NCBI RefSeq assembly: GCF_009827655.1
Contig: NZ_WTYV01000001.1
Span: 372,001 to 436,000, forward strand
Source of the DNA: Alteraurantiacibacter buctensis
Lineage (GTDB): Bacteria > Pseudomonadota > Alphaproteobacteria > Sphingomonadales > Sphingomonadaceae
Direction of reading: 5' to 3'
Length of the DNA stretch: 64,000 nt
In this document: positions 8,368 through 14,832 of the stretch, one piece after another
Layout of the letters: every line of letters begins with the position of its first letter
Position numbering within the stretch: position 1 is the first letter of the stretch
Notes under the pieces: model-generated
Seen by the model: the letters and a program-made list of their open reading frames with translations, nothing else
Told to the model about the DNA's origin: nothing
The model's database searches: none
Position numbers and translations under genes: made by a program

Positions 8368-9387
8368 TCAGCCCTGAGCGGCAAAGGCGGGCATCACCTC
8401 GGCCCCGAACAGCTCGGCCGATCGGCGCACCTGCGCCACGGTCATGTCACCAAAGGCCAGTTGCGCCGTGTAGTAGTTGAACGAGACCGTTTCCGCCTCG
8501 CGCGCGATGAAGGCGCGCACCGTATCGGGCGAGCCGGCACAGGCCGCTCCCCGGGCTTCCAGGGCATCCCAGTCTTGCGGTGTGGCCGCGACGAAAGGGT
8601 TCATCGCTCCGCGCGCTTCCCACAGTTGCACGAAGCTGGCCCGCCAGCGGGCAAAGGCCGGGCGGGCGATGGCCAGTGCTTCCTCGTCGCTGTCGGCCAC
8701 CACGATATGCCTGCCCACGCCGATGAACGGCATCTCGGCCTCCTCGCCGCCGCTGGCGCGATAGGCATCGCGATAGTCCTGCATCATGGTGCGCGGCACT
8801 TCTCCCGACAGCAGCGTCAGCATGTTCAGCCGCTGCTGGGCGCACCTGGCGGCCGATCCTGGCGTATTGGTGCCGTACCACAGCGGCGGGTGCGGCTGCT
8901 GCACCGGGCGTTGCAGCATGGGCACATCGTCGAAGCGGAAGAAGCGGCCCTGGTGGGTCAGCCGGTCACTGGTCATGCCCTGCATCAACACGTCGAAGGT
9001 CTCGATCATGCGCTCGGCCTGTTCGTCCCTGTCCACGCCATAGAAGCCCATTTCGACCGGCGAGACACCGCGACCATAGCCCAGTTCCAGCCGTCCGCCC
9101 GACAGCGCATCCAGCATCCCCACTTCCTCGATCAGGCGCAGCGGGTGGTACAGCGGCAGCAGGAACACCAGCGGGCCGAACCTGAGGCGCGTGGTCCGCT
9201 GGCTCACCGCCGCCAGGTAGACCGCCGGGCTGGGCGCATGGCCCAGCGGGGTGCCGTGATGCTCGGCCACGTGATAGGCGTGGAAGCCTGCCGCCTCGAA
9301 CGCCTCCACCATTTCCAGCCGTGCTGCCATGTGCTCCGCCGGCGGCAGGCCGGAATCGTCCACGTGATCGAAAATGCCGAACTTCAT
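8368..9387 (-). CDS. LLM-class flavin-dependent oxidoreductase (luciferase-like monooxygenase)
   Basis: This 339-aa TIM-barrel protein belongs to the bacterial luciferase-like superfamily, using FMNH2 or F420-like cofactors to oxidise a small substrate. It begins MKFGIFDHVDDSGLPPAEH and contains HAYHVAEHHGTPLGHAPSP, LRFGPLVFLLPLYHPLRL and GRLELGYGRGVSPVE, all typical of the family. The ATG at 9387 follows a good purine-rich RBS (GGGAGAGGC); the frame extends 14 residues further upstream, but the conserved start is MKFGIFD. Substrate unknown. The C-terminal HxxH-like specificity regions give no firm assignment. Confidence 0.88.
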   Translation of the reverse strand: MKFGIFDHVDDSGLPPAEHMAARLEMVEAFEAAGFHAYHVAEHHGTPLGHAPSPAVYLAAVSQRTTRLRFGPLVFLLPLYHPLRLIEEVGMLDALSGGRLELGYGRGVSPVEMGFYGVDRDEQAERMIETFDVLMQGMTSDRLTHQGRFFRFDDVPMLQRPVQQPHPPLWYGTNTPGSAARCAQQRLNMLTLLSGEVPRTMMQDYRDAYRASGGEEAEMPFIGVGRHIVVADSDEEALAIARPAFARWRASFVQLWEARGAMNPFVAATPQDWDALEARGAACAGSPDTVRAFIAREAETVSFNYYTAQLAFGDMTVAQVRRSAELFGAEVMPAFAAQG

Positions 9388-9415
9388 GCCTCTCCCCCGG
9401 TTCGCTTCTCTGCGA

Positions 9416-9688
9416 TCAATCCTTATCAAGGATAACCGATCGCGCCAGCATCCAGCGCACCATGGCGATCAGCCAGCCGATCGCCAGCAGGACAAGCGAC
9501 AGGGTGATCGACAGGGCAACGGCCTGATCGGGCCAGCGCTGCACCAGCCAGCCATGCAAGGCCGCTCCGGCAAGCAGCGGAGCAACCCACAGCGCCATCA
9601 GCCACCAGCCATAGAGGCTGCGGGGCCGGATGTTGAACGCCCACCCGCGGCGGTGGCAGACAAAGGGCTTGTCCTCATCGGGCATCAT
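9416..9688 (-). CDS. Small two-TM membrane protein of the SPFH operon
   Basis: No family recognised. The 90-aa protein has a short polar N-terminus with one Cys-His pair (FVCHRRGWAFNIRP), then two predicted membrane helices (about residues 29-47, WWLMALWVAPLLAGAALHGW, and 58-80, VALSITLSLVLLAIGWLIAM) and a short basic-acidic tail. Its ATG overlaps the stop of the ribbon-helix-helix gene by 4 bp, so the two proteins should be made together, downstream of the SPFH protein. It could be a membrane partner of the SPFH scaffold, or the effector in a regulated pair. Confidence 0.72.
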   Translation of the reverse strand: MMPDEDKPFVCHRRGWAFNIRPRSLYGWWLMALWVAPLLAGAALHGWLVQRWPDQAVALSITLSLVLLAIGWLIAMVRWMLARSVILDKD

Positions 9689-9888
9689 TCCGCATCCTTC
9701 CTGGGCCGCCCGCGCCGGGGCGCCTCGCTTTGCCCCACCTTGATGCCGCGCCGGGCCATCGCCTCGCGCAGCAGCACCTCCACCTCGGCATTGACCGAGC
9801 GGAAGTCCGCCGCTGCGACCCGTTCCAGGGCCGCATAAAGCGCCGGATCAAGCCGCAGGGGGAAGCTTTTCTTGGGGCTGGCGGGCAT
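9685..9888 (-). CDS. Arc/MetJ-type ribbon-helix-helix protein
   Basis: This 67-aa protein looks like a compact RHH DNA-binding protein. [20 protein letters not shown] supplies the beta strand and helix A (the F-P-L-R-L strand would insert in the major groove), and [19 protein letters not shown] the second helix, with the typical S/N-cap before E-V. The tail [11 protein letters not shown] resembles an AT-hook (RGRPRK). RHH proteins commonly repress their own operon. It lies 9 bp after the SPFH stop and overlaps the two-TM gene by 4 bp. The palindrome upstream of the SPFH gene is an obvious candidate binding site, by inference only. Confidence 0.78.
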   Translation of the reverse strand: MPASPKKSFPLRLDPALYAALERVAAADFRSVNAEVEVLLREAMARRGIKVGQSEAPRRGRPRKDAE

Positions 9889-9897
9889 CGTGCAGGC

Positions 9898-10800
9898 TTA
9901 CTGGTACAGCGAGCCTGCGTTGACCACCGGCTGGGTATCCCGCTCGCCGCACAGCACCACCATCAGGTTGCTGACCATCGCCGCGCGGCGTTCGTCATCC
10001 AGGTGCACCACGTCCTTGGCGGAAAGCTGGTTGAGCGCCATCTCCACCATGGTCACCGCGCCTTCCACCAGCTTGCGGCGGGCAGCGATCACCGCCTCGG
10101 CCTGCTGGCGGCGCAACATGGCCCCGGCGATCTCCGGCGCATAGGCCAGGTGGGTCAGGCCTGCCTCGTCGACCACGATGCCGGCCACCTTCAGGCGGTC
10201 GTTCAGCTCGGCCTGAAGTTCGGCGTTGATCACGTCGGCGCTGCCGCGCAGCGTGGTTTCGTCCTCCTCGCTCATGTCGTCATAGGGATGGCGCGCCCCC
10301 ACGGTGCGCAGCGCGGCTTCGATCTGGATGTTCACGAAGCTGCGATAGTCGTCCACGTCGAACACCGCCTGCGCGGTATCGGCCACGCGCCACACCACGT
10401 TGCAGGCAATCTCCACCGGGTTGCCGCGCAGGTCGTTGATCTTGACCCGTTCGGAATGGATGTTGTTGGCCCGCAGCGACACGCGGGTCTTGCCCATCCA
10501 CGGCCACACCCAGCGCAGGCCCGCCTGCCGCTCGGTCCCGCAGTATTCGCCGAACAGGGTTATCACCCGCCCCTGGTTGGGCTGGATCATGAAGAAGCCG
10601 AAGGCGATCAGCAGGAGCAGGAGGGCCGATACCGGCAGCGAGATCACCCCCAGCAGCGAGGGGCCGCTGGCGGCAAACGAAATGAAACGCGAAATAACCC
10701 AGCCGGCCAGCACCAGGGCCGCCAGCAACAGCAGGTAGCCGTTGTAGGTGGCCGCCGGCCGTTCCTTGCTGATGGTCATATCCGCTGCAAATCCGACCAT
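9898..10800 (-). CDS. SPFH/band-7 domain membrane protein (stomatin/prohibitin-like)
   Basis: This 300-aa protein has two closely spaced N-terminal membrane helices (about residues 18-40 and 46-66) and then an SPFH domain starting [60 protein letters not shown] and [23 protein letters not shown] (quoted in part: [15 protein letters not shown]) are typical of the HflC/slipin type. The end has a [18 protein letters not shown] coiled region. SPFH proteins form membrane-bound rings that organise or inhibit proteases. The ATG at 10800 sits 6 nt after AGGAGGG, a near-perfect RBS; an extension to 10890 is rejected. Followed by the RHH and two-TM genes. Confidence 0.88.
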   Translation of the reverse strand: MVGFAADMTISKERPAATYNGYLLLLAALVLAGWVISRFISFAASGPSLLGVISLPVSALLLLLIAFGFFMIQPNQGRVITLFGEYCGTERQAGLRWVWPWMGKTRVSLRANNIHSERVKINDLRGNPVEIACNVVWRVADTAQAVFDVDDYRSFVNIQIEAALRTVGARHPYDDMSEEDETTLRGSADVINAELQAELNDRLKVAGIVVDEAGLTHLAYAPEIAGAMLRRQQAEAVIAARRKLVEGAVTMVEMALNQLSAKDVVHLDDERRAAMVSNLMVVLCGERDTQPVVNAGSLYQ

Positions 10801-10816
10801 GGGAAACCCTCCTGTC

Positions 10817-10835
10817 TGATATAAATATGATATCA
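10817..10835 (-). promoter_or_regulatory. Palindromic candidate operator in front of the SPFH operon
   Basis: A perfect inverted repeat TGATAT-N7-ATATCA lies 17 bp upstream of the SPFH start codon, in an AT-rich patch that is exceptional in this GC-rich window. On the minus strand the same bases could serve as the -10 region, so a protein bound here would block transcription. The co-encoded RHH protein is the natural candidate, but nothing in the sequence proves it. Confidence 0.55.
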
Positions 10836-10894
10836 AATTTACGATAAGAGGGCGGCTCCGCAAGCGGAATCGGCAAGCTGCTGTAAACACGCGG

Positions 10895-12703
10895 CTAATG
10901 CTGGCGAATCACCGCCAGGAATGCCCCTCCGTAAGCTTCCAGTTTCCTGGCCCCCACCCCGGGCAGGGCGCCCAGTTCGGCCAGGCTTGCGGGGCGGCGC
11001 GCGGCCATGTCGCGCAGCACGGCATCGTGGAACACCACATAGGGCGGCACGCCCGCATCCTGCGCCAGTTCGCGCCGCAAGGCACGCAGGGCATCGAACA
11101 GCGGATCGGCTACCGGATTGACCGCCGCGCCACCCTCCCCGCGTGACCGGCGCGCCTTGCGCTCGCTGCGGGGAGGCAGGGCCAGCATCACCGGAATGCT
11201 GCCTTGCAGGATTTCCCGCGCATCGCCGCCCAGCGCCAGGCCGCCGTGCTCGGTGGGCACCAGGCTGCCGCGCGCCTGCAACAGGCGGGCAAGCGGCTTG
11301 AGCAGGGGCGCTTCAGCGCCCGGCACGATGGCGAACACGCTCAACCGGTCATGCCCGCGCTGCACCACCCGGTCATCCGCCACGCCGGTCAGCACCTTTT
11401 CCACGTGGCCGAAGCCGAACGACTGGCCGGTGCGATAGACGGCGCTCAGCAGCTTGCGGGCCAGTTCCGTCGCATCGGTCAGCGCAGGCGCGTCGAGGCA
11501 GTTGTCGCAGTTGCCGCAGGTGGCCGGCGGGTCTTCGCCAAAATGCCTTAGCAGGATCGCGCGGCGGCAGGTGCCGCTTTCGATCAGCGCGGCCATCGCC
11601 TCGATCCGCTGCCGCTCGCCCTCGCGCCGAGCGGGATCGACCTCGCCCAGGCGGTGGCGGGCGCGGGCGAAATCCTCCGCCGCCCACAGCATCAGCGCCG
11701 TTGCAGGGTCACCGTCGCGGCCCGCGCGGCCGGTTTCCTGGTAATAGGCCTCGATCGACTTGGGCACGCCCGCATGGGCCACGAAGCGCACGTCCGGCTT
11801 GTCGATGCCCATGCCAAAAGCGATCGTGGCCACGATCACCATGTCCTCGCTGGCAACAAAGCGTGCCTGGTTGTCCGCCCGCACCGCCGGGTCCAGCCCG
11901 GCGTGATAGGGCAGCACCTTGCGCCCCGTGGTCTGGGCCAGCTTCTGCGCCAGGTCCTCCACCTTCTTGCGCGTGGGGGCATAGACGATACCCGGACCCG
12001 GTTGCTCGGCCATCAGTGCGGCGATCTGGCGCACCGCGCTGTCGCGATGGCGCGCGGCATAGCGGATGTTGGGCCGGTCGAACCCGGCCACGATCATCCC
12101 CTCGGCCGGAATGCCAAGCTGCTGCACGATGTCCGCCCGCGTGCGATGATCGGCCGTGGCGGTCAGGGCCAGCCGGGGCACAGCCGCAAAAGCATCCATC
12201 AGCGGGCGCAGCAGGCGATAGTCAGGCCGGAAGTCGTGCCCCCATTCGGACACGCAGTGTGCCTCGTCCACCGCGAACAGGGCCACGCGGCCTGCCTCCA
12301 GCAGTTCGCGAAACTGCGGCTGGCTGGCGCGTTCGGGCGCGACATAGAGCAGGTCAAGTTCGCCGGCGCGAAAGCGGTTGATCGTCTCGCGCCAGTCTGC
12401 GTCGACGCTGGTCAGCGTGGCGGCGGCGATGCCGTTGGCGGCGGCGCTGCGAAGCTGGTCGTGCATCAGCGCGATCAGCGGAGAAATGACCACGCAGGTG
12501 CCCGGCAGCAGCGTGGCGGGAAGCTGGTAGGTGAGCGACTTGCCCGCACCCGTGGGCATGATCGCCAGCGTGCTGCCACCCGCCAGCACGCGCGCCACCA
12601 CCTGTTCCTGCACCCCGCGAAAACCGGGGAAGCCGAACAGGCAGCGCAGCGCCTCGTGCGCCTCTGGCGGGGCCTGCAGGGTCTGGTCGAAGGGGGATCG
12701 CAT
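10895..12703 (-). CDS. recQ: ATP-dependent DNA helicase RecQ
   Basis: RecQ is a 3'-5' superfamily 2 helicase in recombination and stalled-fork repair. The 602-aa protein has the N-terminal RecQ motif (CLFGFPGFRGVQEQVVARVL), Walker A (IMPTGAGKSLTYQLP), the DEAH box (FAVDEAHCVSEWGHDFRPDY) and motif VI (YYQETGRAGRDGDPA). The RQC zinc cysteines follow in TCRRAILLRHFGEDPPATCG and CDNC, and a C-terminal HRDC domain ends the protein (ALRRELAQDAGVPPYVVFHD). The ATG at 12703 gives MRSPFDQTLQ, a standard start; the frame stays open for another 200 codons upstream, but that part has no RecQ similarity and crosses the divergent lipoprotein genes. Confidence 0.95.
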   Translation of the reverse strand: MRSPFDQTLQAPPEAHEALRCLFGFPGFRGVQEQVVARVLAGGSTLAIMPTGAGKSLTYQLPATLLPGTCVVISPLIALMHDQLRSAAANGIAAATLTSVDADWRETINRFRAGELDLLYVAPERASQPQFRELLEAGRVALFAVDEAHCVSEWGHDFRPDYRLLRPLMDAFAAVPRLALTATADHRTRADIVQQLGIPAEGMIVAGFDRPNIRYAARHRDSAVRQIAALMAEQPGPGIVYAPTRKKVEDLAQKLAQTTGRKVLPYHAGLDPAVRADNQARFVASEDMVIVATIAFGMGIDKPDVRFVAHAGVPKSIEAYYQETGRAGRDGDPATALMLWAAEDFARARHRLGEVDPARREGERQRIEAMAALIESGTCRRAILLRHFGEDPPATCGNCDNCLDAPALTDATELARKLLSAVYRTGQSFGFGHVEKVLTGVADDRVVQRGHDRLSVFAIVPGAEAPLLKPLARLLQARGSLVPTEHGGLALGGDAREILQGSIPVMLALPPRSERKARRSRGEGGAAVNPVADPLFDALRALRRELAQDAGVPPYVVFHDAVLRDMAARRPASLAELGALPGVGARKLEAYGGAFLAVIRQH

Positions 12704-12756
12704 CGCGCGCTGCCTGCCACAAGGGCCGGCCCGGAGGAACCGCCCGGCGCTGCTTT

Positions 12757-12786
12757 GCCCCGTTTTAATCGCCCCATTTAAATCGC
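12757..12786 (+). promoter_or_regulatory. Tandem 16-bp direct repeats between recQ and the lipoprotein pair
   Basis: GCCCCGTTTTAATCGC (12757-12772) is followed, overlapping by two bases, by GCCCCATTTAAATCGC (12771-12786). The copies differ at two positions and have a 14-bp period. They sit in the divergent region between recQ (start 12703, minus) and the lipoprotein gene (start 12841, plus), where a regulator or sigma factor would bind. No known factor is recognised. Confidence 0.4.
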
Positions 12787-12840
12787 TGGCCCGCTGGGCT
12801 AGTTTCCCCGCCAACCCCTGTTCATGCGGAGAGTTGTGCG

Positions 12841-13119
12841 ATGAAGACCAAGATGACCCTGGCCCTGGCCCTGGCTGCGCCGTTTGCGCTGGCTGCCTGC
12901 GGCTCGTCCACCGATGCCTCGGAAGATGCCGTGGCGGACACGGTGGAGATGCCGGCTGACGAAGCAATGGCCAACACCCCGCCGCCGGTGGCCGATCCTT
13001 CGGCGCAGGTGGAAGCGGCGGAAAGCGCGGTGTACAGCGCGGCCGACAGTGCGGCGGCACCCGCCGCTGCGGCGCCTGCCACTCCCGCCCCCGCAGCCCC
13101 GGAGGCAGAAGGGGAATGA
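12841..13119 (+). CDS. Small Ala/Pro-rich lipoprotein
   Basis: Family not recognised. The 92-aa product has a classical lipoprotein signal peptide: MKTKMTLALALAAPFALAAC with the lipobox LAAC and Cys at residue 20, so the mature protein is about 73 residues and lipid-anchored. The remainder is low-complexity and acidic-alanine rich (EAAESAVYSAADSAA, then a Pro-Ala tail), probably disordered. The RBS GGAGAG is 7 nt before the ATG. Its stop overlaps the start of a second lipoprotein gene by 4 bp. The AESAVYSAADSAA stretch resembles the repeats of the convergent lipoprotein at 13442-13654. Confidence 0.75.
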   Translation: MKTKMTLALALAAPFALAACGSSTDASEDAVADTVEMPADEAMANTPPPVADPSAQVEAAESAVYSAADSAAAPAAAAPATPAPAAPEAEGE

Positions 13120-13340
13120 CCCTGCGCCCGCTGCTGCTTCTGGCCCCCGGCCTGCTGGCCGCCTGCGGCAGCGGGACGGAGGCGGGCCCGGGCGGTGTTA
13201 GCGTGGACGAGGCGGAGGCGCTGGACCAGGCGGCGGAGATGCTCGATTCGCAGCGCCTGCCGCCCGAGGCGCTGGACGATGCCGCAGGAGCGCCCGGCAC
13301 GGAATTGGCCCCCGCGGCCGCCGATAGCGCTGCGCCCTAA
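13116..13340 (+). CDS. Second small lipoprotein, translationally coupled
   Basis: Family not recognised. The 74-aa product starts MTLRPLLLLAPGLLAACGSG with lipobox LAAC (Cys at 17) and a short acidic mature region (VDEAEALDQAAEMLDSQRLP). The repeated E-A-x-x-D-x-A pattern could form one amphipathic helix. The ATG overlaps the previous lipoprotein's stop by 4 bp, so both should be made from one mRNA. A bidirectional terminator follows 30 bp after the stop. Function unknown; the pair looks like lineage-specific envelope proteins. Confidence 0.7.
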   Translation: MTLRPLLLLAPGLLAACGSGTEAGPGGVSVDEAEALDQAAEMLDSQRLPPEALDDAAGAPGTELAPAAADSAAP

Positions 13341-13370
13341 CTTCGGCAGCCCCGATCACGGGCAAAAAGA

Positions 13371-13400
13371 AAGGGCCGGTCCCATGAGGACCGACCCTTC
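13371..13400. terminator. Bidirectional terminator between convergent lipoprotein genes
   Basis: A 12-pair stem with one mismatch: AAGGGCCGGTCC (13371-13382) with GGACCGACCCTT (13388-13399), loop CATGA. The plus strand continues CTTTG, and the minus strand reads CCCTTTCTTTTTG, so T-rich tracts exist on both sides. It serves the plus-strand lipoprotein pair and the minus-strand lipoprotein gene. Confidence 0.8.
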
Positions 13401-13441
13401 TTTGTTCGGTTCGGAACCCTGGGGTTCCGGCCGGCTGCGGA

Positions 13442-13654
13442 TTACTCCGAAGCGGCAGCCGATTCCACAGCCGAAGCGGCCGAGTCGGTGGCCGAAGCAG
13501 CCGAGTCCACAGCCGAAGCGGCCGAGTCCACAGCCGAAGCAGCCGAATCAACCGGAGCGGCCGATTCCATGGCCGAATCTTCGGCGGGAGCTTCTTCCGA
13601 CGAGCAAGCAGCCAGGCCCAGGGCCAGAACGGCGACAGCGATGATCTTCTTCAT
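13442..13654 (-). CDS. Small lipoprotein with DSAASAV repeats
   Basis: This 70-aa product starts MKKIIAVAVLALGLAACSSE, a textbook lipoprotein signal with Cys at residue 17. The mature part is almost entirely repeats of the heptad D/E-S-A-A-S-A-V (about five copies, ending VESAAASE), which would make a helix with an alanine face, similar in idea to Lpp-type helical lipoproteins but much smaller and uncharged on one face. No aromatic residues occur after the lipobox. Function unknown. It is transcribed toward the plus-strand lipoprotein pair with a shared terminator between them. Confidence 0.75.
   Translation of the reverse strand: MKKIIAVAVLALGLAACSSEEAPAEDSAMESAAPVDSAASAVDSAASAVDSAASATDSAASAVESAAASE
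13458..13580. repeat. 21-bp tandem repeats inside the small lipoprotein gene
   Basis: Six units of the pattern GCCGAGTCCACAGCCGAAGC(G/A) run from 13458; units 1, 3 and 4 are nearly identical, unit 2 has GGTGG in place of CACAG, unit 5 is shortened to 18 bp and unit 6 is diverged. Each unit encodes one DSAASAV heptad, so copy-number change keeps the frame. Confidence 0.85.
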
Positions 13655-13968
13655 GATAATTCCCCTTCAAGAGAACCGAAGGCGGCTGTTGCCGCCTGTC
13701 GATGAATGGGCGAAGCGCCCCTTCGCGGGTCCATTTAGCGCATCTTGCGGCAGTGCAAAACAGAAAGTGCACTTTTCGCCAAGATTTTGCCACAATGCCC
13801 CAACGGGCACCCCCTGCGCACTTTCGCAAAAAGCGAAAAAACCATTGGAATTCATACATTTCTATTTGTCAGGGCAGGCTGGATAAGGGCTGACACCAAT
13901 GTGGCCCAAACGTGATTATCCTGCCCAAATTCGCCTGAAAGGGGCGGAAAAGCGTTGATTCGGTAGCC
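13655..13968. other. 314-bp AT-richer gene-free stretch upstream of the repeat lipoprotein
   Basis: No credible gene. It separates uppP from the minus-strand lipoprotein and probably holds that gene's promoter. The palindrome AAAGTGCACTTT lies at 13764-13775. The word GCACTTT(T)CGC occurs twice (from 13770 and from 13818), and a small hairpin TTTCGC-AAAAA-GCGAAA occupies 13822-13838. GGGCAGG (13872-13878) and CCTGCCC (13920-13926) could pair across 41 bases near the uppP end. No factor can be named. Confidence 0.5.
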
Positions 13969-14769
13969 TTAGCGCAGCGCCAGCCAGGCGATTGCGGCAG
14001 CCCCGATGACGATCCGGTACCAGCCGAAGGGCGCGAAGCCGTGGCGGCTGACATAGGCGACGAAGGCCTTGATCACCGCCAGCGCCACCACGAACGAGAC
14101 CACGAAGCCGATCCCGATCAGCCCCATCATGCCGCCGTCGAGCTGGTCCTGGTGCCTGTAGAGCTGAAGCACGGTGGCCCCGGTCAGCGTGGGGAGCGCC
14201 AGGAAGAAGCTGAATTCCGCTGCCGTCTTGCGGTCTACCCCCAGGGCCATTGCGCCCAGGATGGTTGCCCCCGAACGGCTGACGCCGGGTATCATCGCCA
14301 GGCATTGCACCAGCCCCACGCCGGCAGACTGGCGCAGAGACATGGCCGCCACGCCGCCGCTTTCGGAAGGGTTGGCGTGCCGCTCCACCAGCAGGATGGC
14401 AATGCCTCCCAGCAGCAGCGCCCAGGCGACCACCTCGGCGCTTTCCAGCAGCGCCTCGATCTGGTCGCCGAAGGCCAGGCCCAGCAGCACGGCGGGGAAG
14501 AAGGCCACCAGCAGGTTGCGGGTGAAGGCAACCGCCTGCGGATCCCACCGGAACAGGCCGATGAAGGCATCCCAGAAAGTGCGCCAGTAGAGCACCACCA
14601 CGGCCAGGATCGCGCCCGGCTGGATGGCGATATTGAACACTGCCCAGGCATCCGCGTCATAGCCCAGCAGCTCGGTGGCAAGGATCAGGTGCCCCGTGGA
14701 GGAGACCGGCAGGAACTCGGTCAGGCCCTCGACGATGCCGAGGATGATCGCGGTAAGCGTGCTATCCAT
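13969..14769 (-). CDS. uppP: Undecaprenyl-diphosphate phosphatase UppP (BacA)
   Basis: UppP recycles undecaprenyl pyrophosphate to the monophosphate carrier used for peptidoglycan, O-antigen and exopolysaccharide synthesis. The 266-aa integral membrane protein begins MDSTLTAIILGIVEGLTEFL and has the two signature motifs, EGLTEFLPVSSTGH (residues 14-27) and AMIPGVSRSGATILGAM, with the catalytic Glu, Ser and Arg. Length matches the family (about 265-275 aa) with eight hydrophobic helices. The gene is upstream of nothing obvious; a 314-bp gap follows. Confidence 0.96.
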   Translation of the reverse strand: MDSTLTAIILGIVEGLTEFLPVSSTGHLILATELLGYDADAWAVFNIAIQPGAILAVVVLYWRTFWDAFIGLFRWDPQAVAFTRNLLVAFFPAVLLGLAFGDQIEALLESAEVVAWALLLGGIAILLVERHANPSESGGVAAMSLRQSAGVGLVQCLAMIPGVSRSGATILGAMALGVDRKTAAEFSFFLALPTLTGATVLQLYRHQDQLDGGMMGLIGIGFVVSFVVALAVIKAFVAYVSRHGFAPFGWYRIVIGAAAIAWLALR

Positions 14770-14832
14770 GATTGTGCAGGTGCAGCATGCGACGGGCGCA
14801 AGTCAAGCGCGCCCGCCGCCAGCACTGCACAA

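Noticed and set aside
9872-10144. Plus-strand frames opposite the SPFH gene
   Set aside because: Antisense shadows with no RBS or domain features.
12736-12764. GGAAC ... CGTT upstream of the lipoprotein pair as an EcfG promoter
   Set aside because: The spacer is 20 bp, too long for the 16-17 bp of EcfG promoters; the direct repeats are reported separately.
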